Positions 6,845 to 16,732 of a stretch of 18,279 nt of DNA are shown one piece after another. Made by a program: the position numbers and the translations under genes. Numbering within the stretch: the first letter of the stretch is position 1; each line of letters opens with the position of its first letter. The notes under the pieces were generated by a model. The model did no database searches, was not told where the DNA came from, and worked only from the letters and a program-made list of their open reading frames with translations. Origin of the DNA: Clostridia bacterium (GTDB lineage: Bacteria > Bacillota_A > Clostridia > UBA1381); assembly GCA_017451145.1 (NCBI GenBank), contig JAFSSG010000030.1:1-18279 (forward strand). The letters are read 5' to 3'.

Positions 6845-7528
6845 CTAATCATATAATCCTGCCCTGTCATTTATCACTAAAATTCGCATAAGCGTTTCGG
6901 GCAAATTCAAATCGCTTTCGCTGTTACCTGCATAGATGCCTTTATCAATAAGCTTTTGAATTATATTTCTTGCCCAAGCGGGTAATTCCGCTGTAAAATG
7001 ATAGACTTTTTCCTGTGCAAGAGTGAGCTTCTCCACCTGCTCGACGAGCAAGTTGAATTTTTGTTTTTCTGCCTCTGTCATAGCGTTTTCCTCCCAAGTT
7101 TTAAAAAAATCTTCGGGCGTTTTGTAATCGGTCTTAAGTTTTTTGGGTGTACTTCCCCAATCGGACAGCTGAAAGTGCGGTAAATCTTTTATTGATTTAA
7201 AGTCTCCGCCCCACTCCAAGCCAAGCGTTTTTCCGATTTTCCCGACCTTTTCAAAAAATCCGTCTGTATTATTATACGCCCCGTTTCCATCAGCCCGATA
7301 AAAATCAAACGCTATGCCCCACTGATGCATTGAGGAATATGAAGATCCTTTTGCGTTTGTTACAATACTGCCCTTCTCCGTTCTGCCTTTGGCGTAAAGC
7401 CTGTCCTGTTCCTCTTTAGTTCTTAAACATTCGCTTATGCCGATTTTTAAGCCCTGCTGTTCACACGCTGATTTAAGGTCACAAATAAGACTTTGCAGTT
7501 TTGGGTGTAAGTCTTTAGTTTCCCTCAA
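6845..7528 (-). CDS. Phage endolysin, M15-family (VanY/CwlK-like) peptidase
   Basis: Zinc peptidase that cuts peptidoglycan cross-linking peptides at the end of the lytic cycle. The SxHxxGxAxD motif is at 66-75 (His68, Asp75), the catalytic-type Glu of 'LEWGGD' at 105, and the third zinc ligand in 'LPH' at His118. A linker and short coiled helix (about 155-180) lead to a C-terminal alpha-helical module 'LPAWARNIIQKLIDKGI' that is common in phage lysins and may bind the wall. No signal peptide is seen, so release depends on the holin. The open frame extends to a TTG at 7552, but I prefer the TTG at 7528 because GGGAG lies about six bases upstream and the product then begins 'MRETKDLHPKLQ', as in relatives. 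That start still overlaps the holin gene by 14 bases, which suggests coupled translation. Confidence 0.88.
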   Translation of the reverse strand: MRETKDLHPKLQSLICDLKSACEQQGLKIGISECLRTKEEQDRLYAKGRTEKGSIVTNAKGSSYSSMHQWGIAFDFYRADGNGAYNNTDGFFEKVGKIGKTLGLEWGGDFKSIKDLPHFQLSDWGSTPKKLKTDYKTPEDFFKTWEENAMTEAEKQKFNLLVEQVEKLTLAQEKVYHFTAELPAWARNIIQKLIDKGIYAGNSESDLNLPETLMRILVINDRAGLYD

Positions 7529-7976
7529 AATTTTCTCCCGCCTTATCCTCAATAGCCTTTTTTATGTGCGATAATATATCTTTTAAAAATTTCGGGTATG
7601 TATTGCCGTTTATTTCGCCTATGTTTTCGAGAATTGACATAAGCTCGTTTAAAATAAGCCATATGGTTATCAAAAGTCCTATAAAATACGCACAATCAAA
7701 TTGTATTCCGACAGCGGATAACCCAAAATTGATTACCCAATCCGCACCTATTCCTACGGCAATTAAAACGAGGTACATCACCTTTTTTATAATTCCCATA
7801 ATGCCCGTTCTTGACGAAATTTCACAATGTGCCCACGCGGTAGCCATTCCTGTGATATAGTCAAGTACCATAAAAACGAAAAGCACAAAAATAGGTATTG
7901 CGATTATTCGGAAATAGGCAAGGACTCCTGTTATGACAGTGGTTGCAATAATCTTAAATTCTGTATTCCAGCTCAT
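7515..7976 (-). CDS. Phage holin (phage_holin_4 / toxin-secretion-lysis holin type)
   Basis: A 153-residue small membrane protein that forms the lesion through which the endolysin reaches the wall. Hydrophobic segments are at about 8-44 (two close helices broken near 25), 64-82 and 90-115. A charged C-terminal tail (120-153) follows and contains the 'NGNTYPKFLKDIL' stretch frequent in this family. The 'VLDYITGMATAW' motif (37-48) is the most family-specific part. The ATG at 7976 has GGAG and AAGG close upstream and overlaps the XkdX-like gene by 23 bases; the end overlaps the endolysin start. The holin-endolysin order and position next to the fibre genes are typical of the lysis cassette. Confidence 0.88.
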   Translation of the reverse strand: MSWNTEFKIIATTVITGVLAYFRIIAIPIFVLFVFMVLDYITGMATAWAHCEISSRTGIMGIIKKVMYLVLIAVGIGADWVINFGLSAVGIQFDCAYFIGLLITIWLILNELMSILENIGEINGNTYPKFLKDILSHIKKAIEDKAGENFEGN

Positions 7977-8124
7977 TTTCCTTCTCCTCGTAAGCCATGC
8001 CCGTTATCTCTTTAAATTCATCGGCTGTTATCCGGCCTTTTATGACGGCATTTCGCACTCTTTTTATATCCCATAAGCCATTATCGTAATAGGCTTTGAC
8101 TTTTTTAAAAATTTCACTGTGCAT
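7954..8124 (-). CDS. XkdX-family small phage protein
   Basis: A 56-residue protein with the XkdX pattern: 'YYDNGLWDIKRVRNAVIKGRIT' followed by 'EFKEITG'. The family is named for the Bacillus PBSX gene between the tail fibre and the lysis genes, which is exactly the position here; its molecular role is not established. The frame stays open to 8157, but the ATG at 8124 is preferred. It has GGAGG nine bases upstream and gives the usual family length, and the longer version would add a basic stretch encoded inside the preceding small gene. It overlaps the 52-residue gene upstream by 11 bases and the holin downstream by 23. Confidence 0.85.
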   Translation of the reverse strand: MHSEIFKKVKAYYDNGLWDIKRVRNAVIKGRITADEFKEITGMAYEEKENELEYRI

Positions 8125-8272
8125 CGCTGTTTTCCTCCGTTTCGCCAAGCTCAACATCGCACATCATCGCAATATAGTCAATGTCAGCCGCATTTTTTTG
8201 AGTTTTGCCGGAAAGCTCCGCATTTTTTTGCTGTTCCTTTAAAATTTGCTTTTTTAAGGGTATATATTTCAT
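8114..8272 (-). CDS. Small phage protein with 'DYIAMM' motif (XkdW position), 52 residues
   Basis: A short gene between the tail fibre and the XkdX-like gene. The ATG at 8272 has a strong AAGGAGG about six bases upstream, and the TGA at 8114 overlaps the next start by 11 bases. The product begins 'MKYIPLKKQILKEQQKNAELS', is Lys/Gln-rich, and contains 'ADIDYIAMM' near residues 29-37. As I recall, that motif recurs in the short proteins placed between fibre and XkdX in many Firmicutes prophages. No membrane segment is present. The coding sequence holds a 13-base direct repeat (8188-8200 and 8218-8230) encoding two QKNA copies ten residues apart. The function is unknown; position suggests a fibre- or baseplate-associated role. 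Confidence 0.78.
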   Translation of the reverse strand: MKYIPLKKQILKEQQKNAELSGKTQKNAADIDYIAMMCDVELGETEENSDAQ

Positions 8273-8282
8273 AAATTCCTCC

Positions 8283-10847
<2,565 letters not shown>

Positions 10848-10851
10848 TTTC

Positions 10852-11625
10852 TCACCTCAATTCAATTTCAACATCAATTGCATCATGACTGCTTGTTCCC
10901 ACATATTCAAAATGCAAAATTGAGCCATGCCTTGTTACCACTGTACTATATGCGTATCTGCCGTCATTTGAAATCGGAAATACACCCGCATCGATACTGC
11001 CACCGTCCTCTAATTTGATGCAAAACTCTTTTCTGAACATAGGTCCTGAAGAATCTCTGTAAATTATATATTTCCATCCGTTAAATCCCGTCTCAACATC
11101 CTGAGAGGTTACTACAGGTATCGTAATTCGTTTTACAATTTCTATATTCTGTGGCTCTGCAAAAAGCGAAACCTTCGCTTTTGAGAATCGGCGTCTGTCA
11201 ATTACCGCCCCTATCGTGTCAATCTCTGCAATAGGTACAGTGTCAGCTCCTCCGCTATGGTCGGAAACAACCACATTTATCGTGTTATGCAAAACGTCAC
11301 GTTCAAAATAGACATATTCATATACCCCGTTTTGATGCTCTATGACATACCCGTCGCTGTCAAACACAATTTGTGAGCCGTCTGCCATAAAGCATGAGCC
11401 TTCCGAGATTTTATATGTACCGTTGTTATTTACTAACAGGCAGTTTGTGCCTTTAAACTGCGTTCCGCCGTTTGCTATTCCCGCTATTGCCTCATTAAGT
11501 CCCGCAACCGCGTTACTCCCGAAGGGATAGCCTGAAATACCTGCAGAAACTATATTGGAAAGTGCATCGTTCACGTCCTGTGCGGTATAGACGCCGTTAT
11601 CCATAAATAAACATCTGTATGCCAT
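10852..11625 (-). CDS. Phage tail/baseplate structural protein, family not identified
   Basis: A 257-residue protein without signal peptide or membrane segment. The start is 'MAYRCLFMDNGVYTAQDVNDALSNI', with a helical and Gly/Ala-rich region to about 55 and then a beta-rich remainder ('CLLVNNNGTYKISEG', 'GVYEYVYFERD', 'SILHFEYVG'). It sits between the Gp37-like protein and the tail fibre, with its ATG overlapping the upstream stop by one base (TAATG) and a GGAGG before it. In comparable siphophage modules this place is taken by a baseplate or fibre-adaptor protein, which is my best guess. I do not recognise a named family, and no enzymatic motif is visible. Confidence 0.65.
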   Translation of the reverse strand: MAYRCLFMDNGVYTAQDVNDALSNIVSAGISGYPFGSNAVAGLNEAIAGIANGGTQFKGTNCLLVNNNGTYKISEGSCFMADGSQIVFDSDGYVIEHQNGVYEYVYFERDVLHNTINVVVSDHSGGADTVPIAEIDTIGAVIDRRRFSKAKVSLFAEPQNIEIVKRITIPVVTSQDVETGFNGWKYIIYRDSSGPMFRKEFCIKLEDGGSIDAGVFPISNDGRYAYSTVVTRHGSILHFEYVGTSSHDAIDVEIELR

Positions 11626-12539
11626 TATATACCTCCTGTTTCGGTAAAAATGGGGACTTCTTCAAAAAAGCCGCCTTTTTTAAAAAGCCTTACGCCTGAT
11701 ACCGTCCTTTTTTCTGTTACCCGCCATTTTCCCTTGGTTATCTGTATTCTCAGCGTGTCGCCCAAATTATAGTCCACGCCGAATTTGAGTCCGCGAAGCT
11801 TCAAAAGAATTTCGCTTTTTATATTTTTTTCCTTTAACTGATTGTTCGCCTCTGTCTGCGTTTGGGCAGAAAGAATGGTTTCCCAGCGGTATATACCCGT
11901 CCTTTCTCCTGCGATATATCCGTTTTCGCCGTAGTATGCACAATCCGCCAAATCCAATATGTCCTCGCAAACAGAGGTTTCATAAGCATTCTTGTTTGAT
12001 TCGGATATTAAAAGCGGTTTTTGTGAGCCCTCTATTACCGAAAACCTCCATTTTCTGTTTTTTGCGTCAAAATCCAGCCTATGCCCAAGCCCTGCTTCTG
12101 AAAGATAGCCCTTTACGGCATCGTAAACGGTGGAAAGTGCTGTTCTTTCTGCGGTTATCACGTCGCCCTCCGCAAGAATCAGAGTGGCAAAATCCGCAAC
12201 ATCGGAAAAGGCTTCTTCTACCAAATCCCTGCATATAAGTCCTGCTTTTTGGGTTACACTTTCTGTTTTTGGTGCAATCCGCTTTTCCAAAAGCCAATTA
12301 GCCGTTCTGCCGTATAAAATAAGCTCGTCCGTTACCTCACGGCCTGTTATTATCGCATTTTTTTCGCCGTCGCGAACAGCCAGATAGCGTTTTTCCGCCG
12401 TTATTTCTGTAAGCTCCGATGAAAGCGGAAAATGTGCCTCAAATGTGCCTATTTGGTTAAAGTACAGCGTCCAGCTTATGCTTTTTACCTTTGGCTCGGC
12501 ATACAAAAGCTTAAAATCAAAATCATAAAAAAGTAGCAT
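11625..12539 (-). CDS. Siphovirus Gp37-like minor tail (baseplate hub/tip) protein
   Basis: A 304-residue protein resembling the ReqiPepy6 Gp37-like family of siphophage tail-tip proteins. It has the characteristic N-terminal pattern 'LLFYDFDFKLLYAEPKVKSI' followed by a 'W...F...GTFEAHFP' block (residues 23-39). Later come 'LILYGRTANWLLEKRI', a region of polyserine-free alternating beta strands, and 'LKFGVDYNLGDTLRI' near 255-270, a motif typical of hub-domain proteins that precede the fibre. It lies directly downstream of the distal tail gene with a one-base TGATG overlap, as expected for the Dit-hub pair at the tail tip. No lysin domain is attached, which is shorter than classical Tal proteins. 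Confidence 0.75.
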   Translation of the reverse strand: MLLFYDFDFKLLYAEPKVKSISWTLYFNQIGTFEAHFPLSSELTEITAEKRYLAVRDGEKNAIITGREVTDELILYGRTANWLLEKRIAPKTESVTQKAGLICRDLVEEAFSDVADFATLILAEGDVITAERTALSTVYDAVKGYLSEAGLGHRLDFDAKNRKWRFSVIEGSQKPLLISESNKNAYETSVCEDILDLADCAYYGENGYIAGERTGIYRWETILSAQTQTEANNQLKEKNIKSEILLKLRGLKFGVDYNLGDTLRIQITKGKWRVTEKRTVSGVRLFKKGGFFEEVPIFTETGGI

Positions 12540-13381
12540 CAGCTTACCGCCTCCAAAAACCGCTCATAATACCTCAAAAATACTTCAAGCTCCGTGTTTG
12601 CCGTTCCGATAGTGACCTCTATGTCATTATCTCCGGGGTATAGGTGAAACCCGTCAAAAAAGCTGTCGTTTGCAAGATACGGAAGAAGATTGTCGCCGTC
12701 CTGATTAAAGATTTTGCGGTTTTTTACATCAACCGTGATAAATTCGTTTGTTAAAGGTGCGTAATTTATCGTAAGACTTTCCCCGCTTGTATGGTTTTTT
12801 ATGCATAGATATCCGCTCGGATGCCTACCTGAATTTATAAGTATTAAAGGCTCCGTTTCTGCGTTTGAGCTTATGAATACATTCCGGCGTGTCACACGCT
12901 CGGAAAACATATCCGGGAACACAAAATCGCTGTTAAGCCTTGGAATTACTTTAAATATGGGCATTTCATACGCCTCGCTGCTTTCAAAATACGGTTCATC
13001 GCATACGAATTGTACCGTAAACGGCATATATTCACCTTTTCTTGCAAGGGGCAAAAACTGCACACAATATGCTTTAATCCGTAGAACGCTGTTGCCGTCA
13101 CGTACCTCTAAAATGCCGTCGCTGTTTAGCGTTGTAAGTGCCGATTTATACTCTGATTTATAGTTTTCAGTCATAAAAAAATCACCTTTTAAGGTTACTG
13201 TACGCGCATTCACATGCACATTTACCGTTTCCTGACCGATTGAATTTTCAAAAACACAACTTGTATAGTTTTTACCGGCAAGTCCTAATCCGTCAGTTTC
13301 GATAATACGCCAATTACTTTCTGACTTTCCGCCTCCGAAGGTCACGCTTCCTTCGCCGTTGTAAAAAATAATTTCAAACAT
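12539..13381 (-). CDS. Phage distal tail protein (Dit; siphovirus tail component family)
   Basis: A 280-residue tail protein that joins the tail tube to the tip/baseplate. The N-terminal half shows the Dit pattern: a short beta start with 'WRIIETDGLGLAGKNY', a central 'RTVTLKGDF' segment near residues 61-69, then 'ALTTLNSDGILEVRDGNSVLRIKAYCVQFLPL' and 'FTVQFVCDEPYF' (122-133), which corresponds to the 'F.C..PYF' signature of this family. The C-terminal half is a galectin-like beta region ending 'ELEVFLRYYERFLEAVS'. A G-rich ribosome site precedes the ATG, ten bases after the tape-measure stop. Position after the tape measure and before the Gp37-like protein supports the call. Confidence 0.85.
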   Translation of the reverse strand: MFEIIFYNGEGSVTFGGGKSESNWRIIETDGLGLAGKNYTSCVFENSIGQETVNVHVNARTVTLKGDFFMTENYKSEYKSALTTLNSDGILEVRDGNSVLRIKAYCVQFLPLARKGEYMPFTVQFVCDEPYFESSEAYEMPIFKVIPRLNSDFVFPDMFSERVTRRNVFISSNAETEPLILINSGRHPSGYLCIKNHTSGESLTINYAPLTNEFITVDVKNRKIFNQDGDNLLPYLANDSFFDGFHLYPGDNDIEVTIGTANTELEVFLRYYERFLEAVS

Positions 13382-13391
13382 ACCGTCCCCC

Positions 13392-14537
13392 CTATGCTAC
13401 GCCTGAAAGCCGTTTTACCGTTTCAATACGCCTTATCTGCTCAACCGTATCGGAAGCATCCTTTGACTGTATATTGTAAGATGTATTTGATGTGTTATAG
13501 GTGTTACTCGACGAAACCATAGAACCTAATGCGATTTCGCTGTTAAACGCCTCTATCACAGAGCGTATTCTTTGCATTTGCGTTTCTATTTCGGTGATGA
13601 ATGCCTCTCCGAACTTTTGTGCCGAAAGGTTTCCGCTTACAAAAAATCCGTCAGGAATTTCATATCCCGCCTTACTCAAAACCTCTTTCATATGTGCATA
13701 TGAGTCTTCTAAGCTTTCGGAAAAATCCTTCTCATACAACTTTGCAGCGACTGCATCTGCAAGGCTGTTCCGCTCATTCCAAGCCGAAAGATACTCAAAA
13801 ACCGACTCGTTTGTGCTTCCCTTTATGCTGTTTAACAAGGCTATCGCCGTATTAAAATCCTCATTCCTTAATTCATTTAAAAAGCCTGTTTTTATGTCCT
13901 CGCTTATACCGAGCCTGTCCGCACGGTCTGAAAACTCTGACAAAAGGCTACTGTACTGTTTTATCCTGTCAATATCCGATTTCATATCGTGCATTGAATA
14001 GTATGTAACGGTTTTATCACCGAAATCTACGGTGTTTTTATCAAAAAGCTTACCCGTTCCTTTTATGCTATTAGCAAAACTCGCCTGTTTATCTATGACC
14101 TCGCCGATTTTTTGGGACGCATATTCCGAAATATCGTCATAAAGCGATACTATGTTCTCTTTTTCTTCCGCCAACGCCTTTTGTTGATATTCGTAAATCT
14201 GTGCGGTGTATTTCACCCAATTCTGAGTGCCTTTGGCAAAATACCTGTCCCTCAATTTTTCGAGCTTTACATAGTATTCATCTTCGCTGATTAAGTTCAG
14301 ATCCTTTTGATAGTTGAGTTTTTCAAGCATTTTAGAAAATGCTTTTGTTACTGCCTTGCTGTTTTCATAAAGCCCCGATGCCGTGTCGTCTGCAATGTAT
14401 TTGCCCACCTGATTTCTTATTTCGGAGCTGTCCGTTCCGAGCGATAATGCGGATTTTATTTCGCTTAGAACATTTTTTGCCCAAGTACGTATCTTTTCTT
14501 TCATATTCTGATTAAATTCAAATAAATTATTGTTCAT
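13392..14537 (-). CDS. Phage tape measure protein, unusually short (C-terminal-type region only)
   Basis: A 381-residue, highly helical, Lys/Glu-rich protein in the tape-measure slot between the Gp15-like and distal tail genes. Coiled-coil character is strong at about 85-160 ('EKLRDRYF..GTQNWVKYTAQIYEYQQKALAEEKEN'). The C-terminal part ('GYEIPDGFF', 'AQKFGEAFI', then an Asn/Thr/Ser-rich 'NTYNTSNTSYNIQ' and final helix) resembles the end of long tape measures in related prophages. No hydrophobic membrane-spanning segment and no lytic transglycosylase or peptidase domain is present, whereas typical tape measures have 600-1500 residues. Either the phage has a very short tail or the front of the gene was deleted. 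The ATG at 14537 has AAAAGGAAAA upstream. Confidence 0.7.
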   Translation of the reverse strand: MNNNLFEFNQNMKEKIRTWAKNVLSEIKSALSLGTDSSEIRNQVGKYIADDTASGLYENSKAVTKAFSKMLEKLNYQKDLNLISEDEYYVKLEKLRDRYFAKGTQNWVKYTAQIYEYQQKALAEEKENIVSLYDDISEYASQKIGEVIDKQASFANSIKGTGKLFDKNTVDFGDKTVTYYSMHDMKSDIDRIKQYSSLLSEFSDRADRLGISEDIKTGFLNELRNEDFNTAIALLNSIKGSTNESVFEYLSAWNERNSLADAVAAKLYEKDFSESLEDSYAHMKEVLSKAGYEIPDGFFVSGNLSAQKFGEAFITEIETQMQRIRSVIEAFNSEIALGSMVSSSNTYNTSNTSYNIQSKDASDTVEQIRRIETVKRLSGVA

Positions 14538-14579
14538 TTCATTTTCCTTTTAATCTGTTATGCAAAAGAGCAGTACGAA

Positions 14580-15155
14580 TTAAAATGCTTTGGATAGTTT
14601 TTCTGCAAAATCCTTTTCGTTAAGAGCGGGGGTTTTATCTTTTTGCAGACTGTAAAATTCCTTCATTTTGCGATACAGACTCCGCTTTTTCGAGTCCTTG
14701 ATATCGGCCAAATTCACGCTACGCCATGCAATAGCCTTTTTCAGCTGACTGCTTTCCGATAATCCCCCTAAAAGTGTGAGAAACTTATACCAATGCATTG
14801 AGCTTTCCGAAAGGTCGATCCCGTATTCCGCCAAAAATGAAACAAAAATATACTCGCTGTCCTGAGTAAAATCAAACACCTTTTCTACGGGTTTTGCTGT
14901 TTTTACATCCTTCGGCATTCCTGCAAAAAAACTGAAAAGGACAGACATTGTTTCCTCATAGTTATCGGGAAGTTTTTTGCATTTTTCTGAGTCAAAACAG
15001 CAAAGTACGGCATCTGTGAACTTTTCTGCGGGACTTTTGTTTTTATCTGTTATTATTCCGTGAAATCTGAGCCATACTTTAAAATCCGTTTTTATCGGGT
15101 AGCTTTTGCTTCCGAAAATGACAGCTTCGGGAAGCCTGTCGGTAATTATATTCAT
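14580..15155 (-). CDS. Bacteriophage Gp15-like tail assembly protein
   Basis: A 191-residue soluble, mostly helical protein of the Gp15 family (named from Listeria A118). The N-terminus 'MNIITDRLPEAVIFGSKSYPI..DFKVWLRF', the central 'FDFTQDSEYIFVSFLAEYGIDL' and 'LHWYKF'-like 'MHWYKFLTLLGGL' followed by 'RSVNLADIKDSKKRSLYRKMKEFY' are the family landmarks. It sits between tail tube and tape measure, where siphophages encode their tail assembly chaperones. The open frame continues upstream to 15215, but the ATG at 15155 has AAGGAG a few bases before it and gives the normal N-terminus, and the longer frame would run into the tail-tube gene. No slippery heptamer for the usual frameshifted chaperone pair is evident. 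Confidence 0.85.
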   Translation of the reverse strand: MNIITDRLPEAVIFGSKSYPIKTDFKVWLRFHGIITDKNKSPAEKFTDAVLCCFDSEKCKKLPDNYEETMSVLFSFFAGMPKDVKTAKPVEKVFDFTQDSEYIFVSFLAEYGIDLSESSMHWYKFLTLLGGLSESSQLKKAIAWRSVNLADIKDSKKRSLYRKMKEFYSLQKDKTPALNEKDFAEKLSKAF

Positions 15156-15181
15156 ACTGCTCCTTCTTACCTGTTTACTTT

Positions 15182-15664
15182 TTATTCTTCTTCGGTAAAG
15201 GTGAGAGTCTGCCAATCATCCTCCGTTTCGGCTGTGCCGAAAACCATCTCTCCCGAAGCTTTCATATTTCCGCTTAAAGTATAAGTTTCGCTGTCATCGC
15301 CCTCTGTCGCCGGTATTATGGAAAATGCCCTTTTTACCGCGTTGCATATCCCGTTGGCGTCTTCGGTCGTAAGGTCAACGATAACTATATTTCTTACTGC
15401 ATTTTCGCCCGTTAATTCACGGTCTGCGATGTTGCTAAACTCATAATGCACAGCGTTATCAGGCTCATAATCCATCTTATACGAAATCGACGGCGAATAG
15501 CCGATAACGGCGTTGCGTTCGGTATTTTCATCAACATATTTTCTGGAATATTCCTTAGGATTTTTTGATACAGAAAGCTCTGTAAATCCCGTCATACGCC
15601 TATATGCCGTAGTTCCGCCGTTTGTCACCTGCATAAACGCCAATTTTTCACTTCTTTTTATCAT
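15182..15664 (-). CDS. Phage major tail tube protein
   Basis: A 160-residue beta-rich protein predicted to polymerise into the non-contractile tail tube. The N-terminus 'MIKRSEKLAFMQV..GGTTAYRRMTGFTELSVSKNPKEYSRKYVDE' is characteristic of small tail tube proteins of Firmicutes siphophages, and the C-terminal 'YTLSGNMKASGEMVFG' strand pair followed by an acidic tail fits as well. It has a GGGGG-containing ribosome site before the ATG, follows the tail terminator gene by 18 bases and precedes the Gp15-like gene by 26. No extra Ig-like decoration domain is attached. Confidence 0.8.
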   Translation of the reverse strand: MIKRSEKLAFMQVTNGGTTAYRRMTGFTELSVSKNPKEYSRKYVDENTERNAVIGYSPSISYKMDYEPDNAVHYEFSNIADRELTGENAVRNIVIVDLTTEDANGICNAVKRAFSIIPATEGDDSETYTLSGNMKASGEMVFGTAETEDDWQTLTFTEEE

Positions 15665-15682
15665 TTAACTGTTCCCCCATTT

Positions 15683-16105
15683 TTAGTTTTTCTTCCTGTA
15701 AAGCAATCTTGCTTCTATCTGAAATCTTGCAGAGGTTCGTGCCGTATCGTAAACCGTTCCGCTCTTTGTGACTTCAATCGCAGTTGGCAAAAGCCCCAAA
15801 TCCGATAAATCGGGGAGAATTTTAAGAGAGTTTTGTCTTTCGATCCAGCTTTCGAAATCCTCGAAAAACTCAGCAATCCGCATATTTTCATAAGCATCTC
15901 TGTCATAAACGGTTCTCCCCGCTATCAAAAAGCAAAACTGCATAAGGCTTTCCCCGTCGCTGTACCGCTTTACAACAGGATTTTTTGGCACATTATCTAT
16001 GGAAAAGCTGTCCCGCTCAGGCGATAAATAGTTTATATTTATCGCCTTTCCGTTTAAATCGGGACAACTTGCCAGATAGTTTTTTATGCTCTCAATTATA
16101 CTCAT
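15683..16105 (-). CDS. Phage tail terminator-like protein
   Basis: A 140-residue protein beginning 'MSIIESIKNYLASCPDL', an amphipathic helix typical of tail terminator or neck proteins. It continues with 'NVPKNPVVKRYSDGESLMQFCFLI' and ends in beta strands 'ARFQIEARLLYRKK'. The strand 'QFCFLIAGRTVYDRDAYEN' followed by a helix 'IAEFFEDFESWIERQ' matches the terminator fold pattern. It lies in the gene slot directly before the tail tube, where siphophages place the terminator that caps the tube. The start codon directly follows the upstream stop (TAAATG). Confidence 0.72.
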   Translation of the reverse strand: MSIIESIKNYLASCPDLNGKAININYLSPERDSFSIDNVPKNPVVKRYSDGESLMQFCFLIAGRTVYDRDAYENMRIAEFFEDFESWIERQNSLKILPDLSDLGLLPTAIEVTKSGTVYDTARTSARFQIEARLLYRKKN

Positions 16106-16402
16106 TTATCTTTCACACACCAGCTTGTAATGCGGTGTTGTCCCCCTTAAATTTTCAAATATTTTCATCACTTTATAGTCGGTATATCTGTCCGCGTCTC
16201 CGGTATGCTCTCCTATTCTCACAAAATCGCCTACCGAGATTTCGGTTTCATGCTTTGCCGATATTCTTAAAGTGTAGCTGCTGCTGTCAAAAAAGCCCTT
16301 TTGCTTTATTCCGTTCTTGTCCGACGAAAAAACCTTTCTTTCCGACATCAGCGGAAGGCATTGCCTCTTGCCATTATGCCAGACAGTTACCTTTTTTGAC
16401 AC
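16106..16402 (-). CDS. Phage head-tail stopper/minor capsid-like protein
   Basis: A 98-residue, mostly beta protein: 'KVTVWHNGKRQCLPLMSERKVF', then 'YTLRISAKHETEISVGDFVRIGEH' and 'YKVMKIFENLRGTTPHYKLVCER'. The pattern, a small beta barrel with 'I..GD.V..GE' followed by a 'V..I.DN.RG..PH.KL' type ending, is characteristic of the second small connector (Minor_capsid_2-like/stopper) protein in A118-type phages. It overlaps the upstream adaptor gene by 16 bases. The exact ring it forms in the connector is inferred from gene order. Confidence 0.72.
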   Translation of the reverse strand: MSKKVTVWHNGKRQCLPLMSERKVFSSDKNGIKQKGFFDSSSYTLRISAKHETEISVGDFVRIGEHTGDADRYTDYKVMKIFENLRGTTPHYKLVCER

Positions 16403-16728
16403 AGAACATCACCCCTATACAAAAGTCCGCTTTTAGAAAGCCATTTGCTCACAATATCATAAACTGTCCTGTCCTTATCCCCTTTTTCAAAGCGGACGCT
16501 GTATCCGTCATTATTTTCCGAAATTATGCCTTCGCTTTTCGCATTTTCATATAAAAATTCGGCGACTTCGCAAATACACATCTTTGAATTTTCATCGGGG
16601 TTTGTTAAAATATCACAAGTTATAAAACGGTTGATTTCTGCTACGGCACGTTTTTCCCATAACAAGAAGCTTTCAAGCGGAATTCTTGCATCATTTGCGT
16701 ATTTTCTGCCATAAAATCCCACTAACAT
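16387..16728 (-). CDS. Phage head-tail adaptor/connector protein
   Basis: A 113-residue, largely helical protein. It contains an N-terminal block with 'FLLWEKRAVAEINRFIT' and a central 'KMCICEVAEFLYENAKSEGIISENNDGYSVRF', with 'IVSKWLSKSGLLYRG' close to the end. These are the marks of the small gp6-like/Minor_capsid_1-like adaptor that binds the portal. It starts four bases after the capsid stop codon, using GGAG in the capsid gene's last codons, and overlaps the stopper gene by 16 bases. The adaptor-stopper-terminator-tube order is canonical. Confidence 0.75.
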   Translation of the reverse strand: MLVGFYGRKYANDARIPLESFLLWEKRAVAEINRFITCDILTNPDENSKMCICEVAEFLYENAKSEGIISENNDGYSVRFEKGDKDRTVYDIVSKWLSKSGLLYRGDVLCQKR

Positions 16729-16732
16729 AAAA

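Noticed and set aside
15156..15215. An N-terminal extension of the Gp15-like protein or a -1 frameshift linking it to the tail tube gene
   Set aside because: A good AAGGAG site lies just before the ATG at 15155, the extension has no family resemblance, and no slippery heptamer is seen in the overlap.
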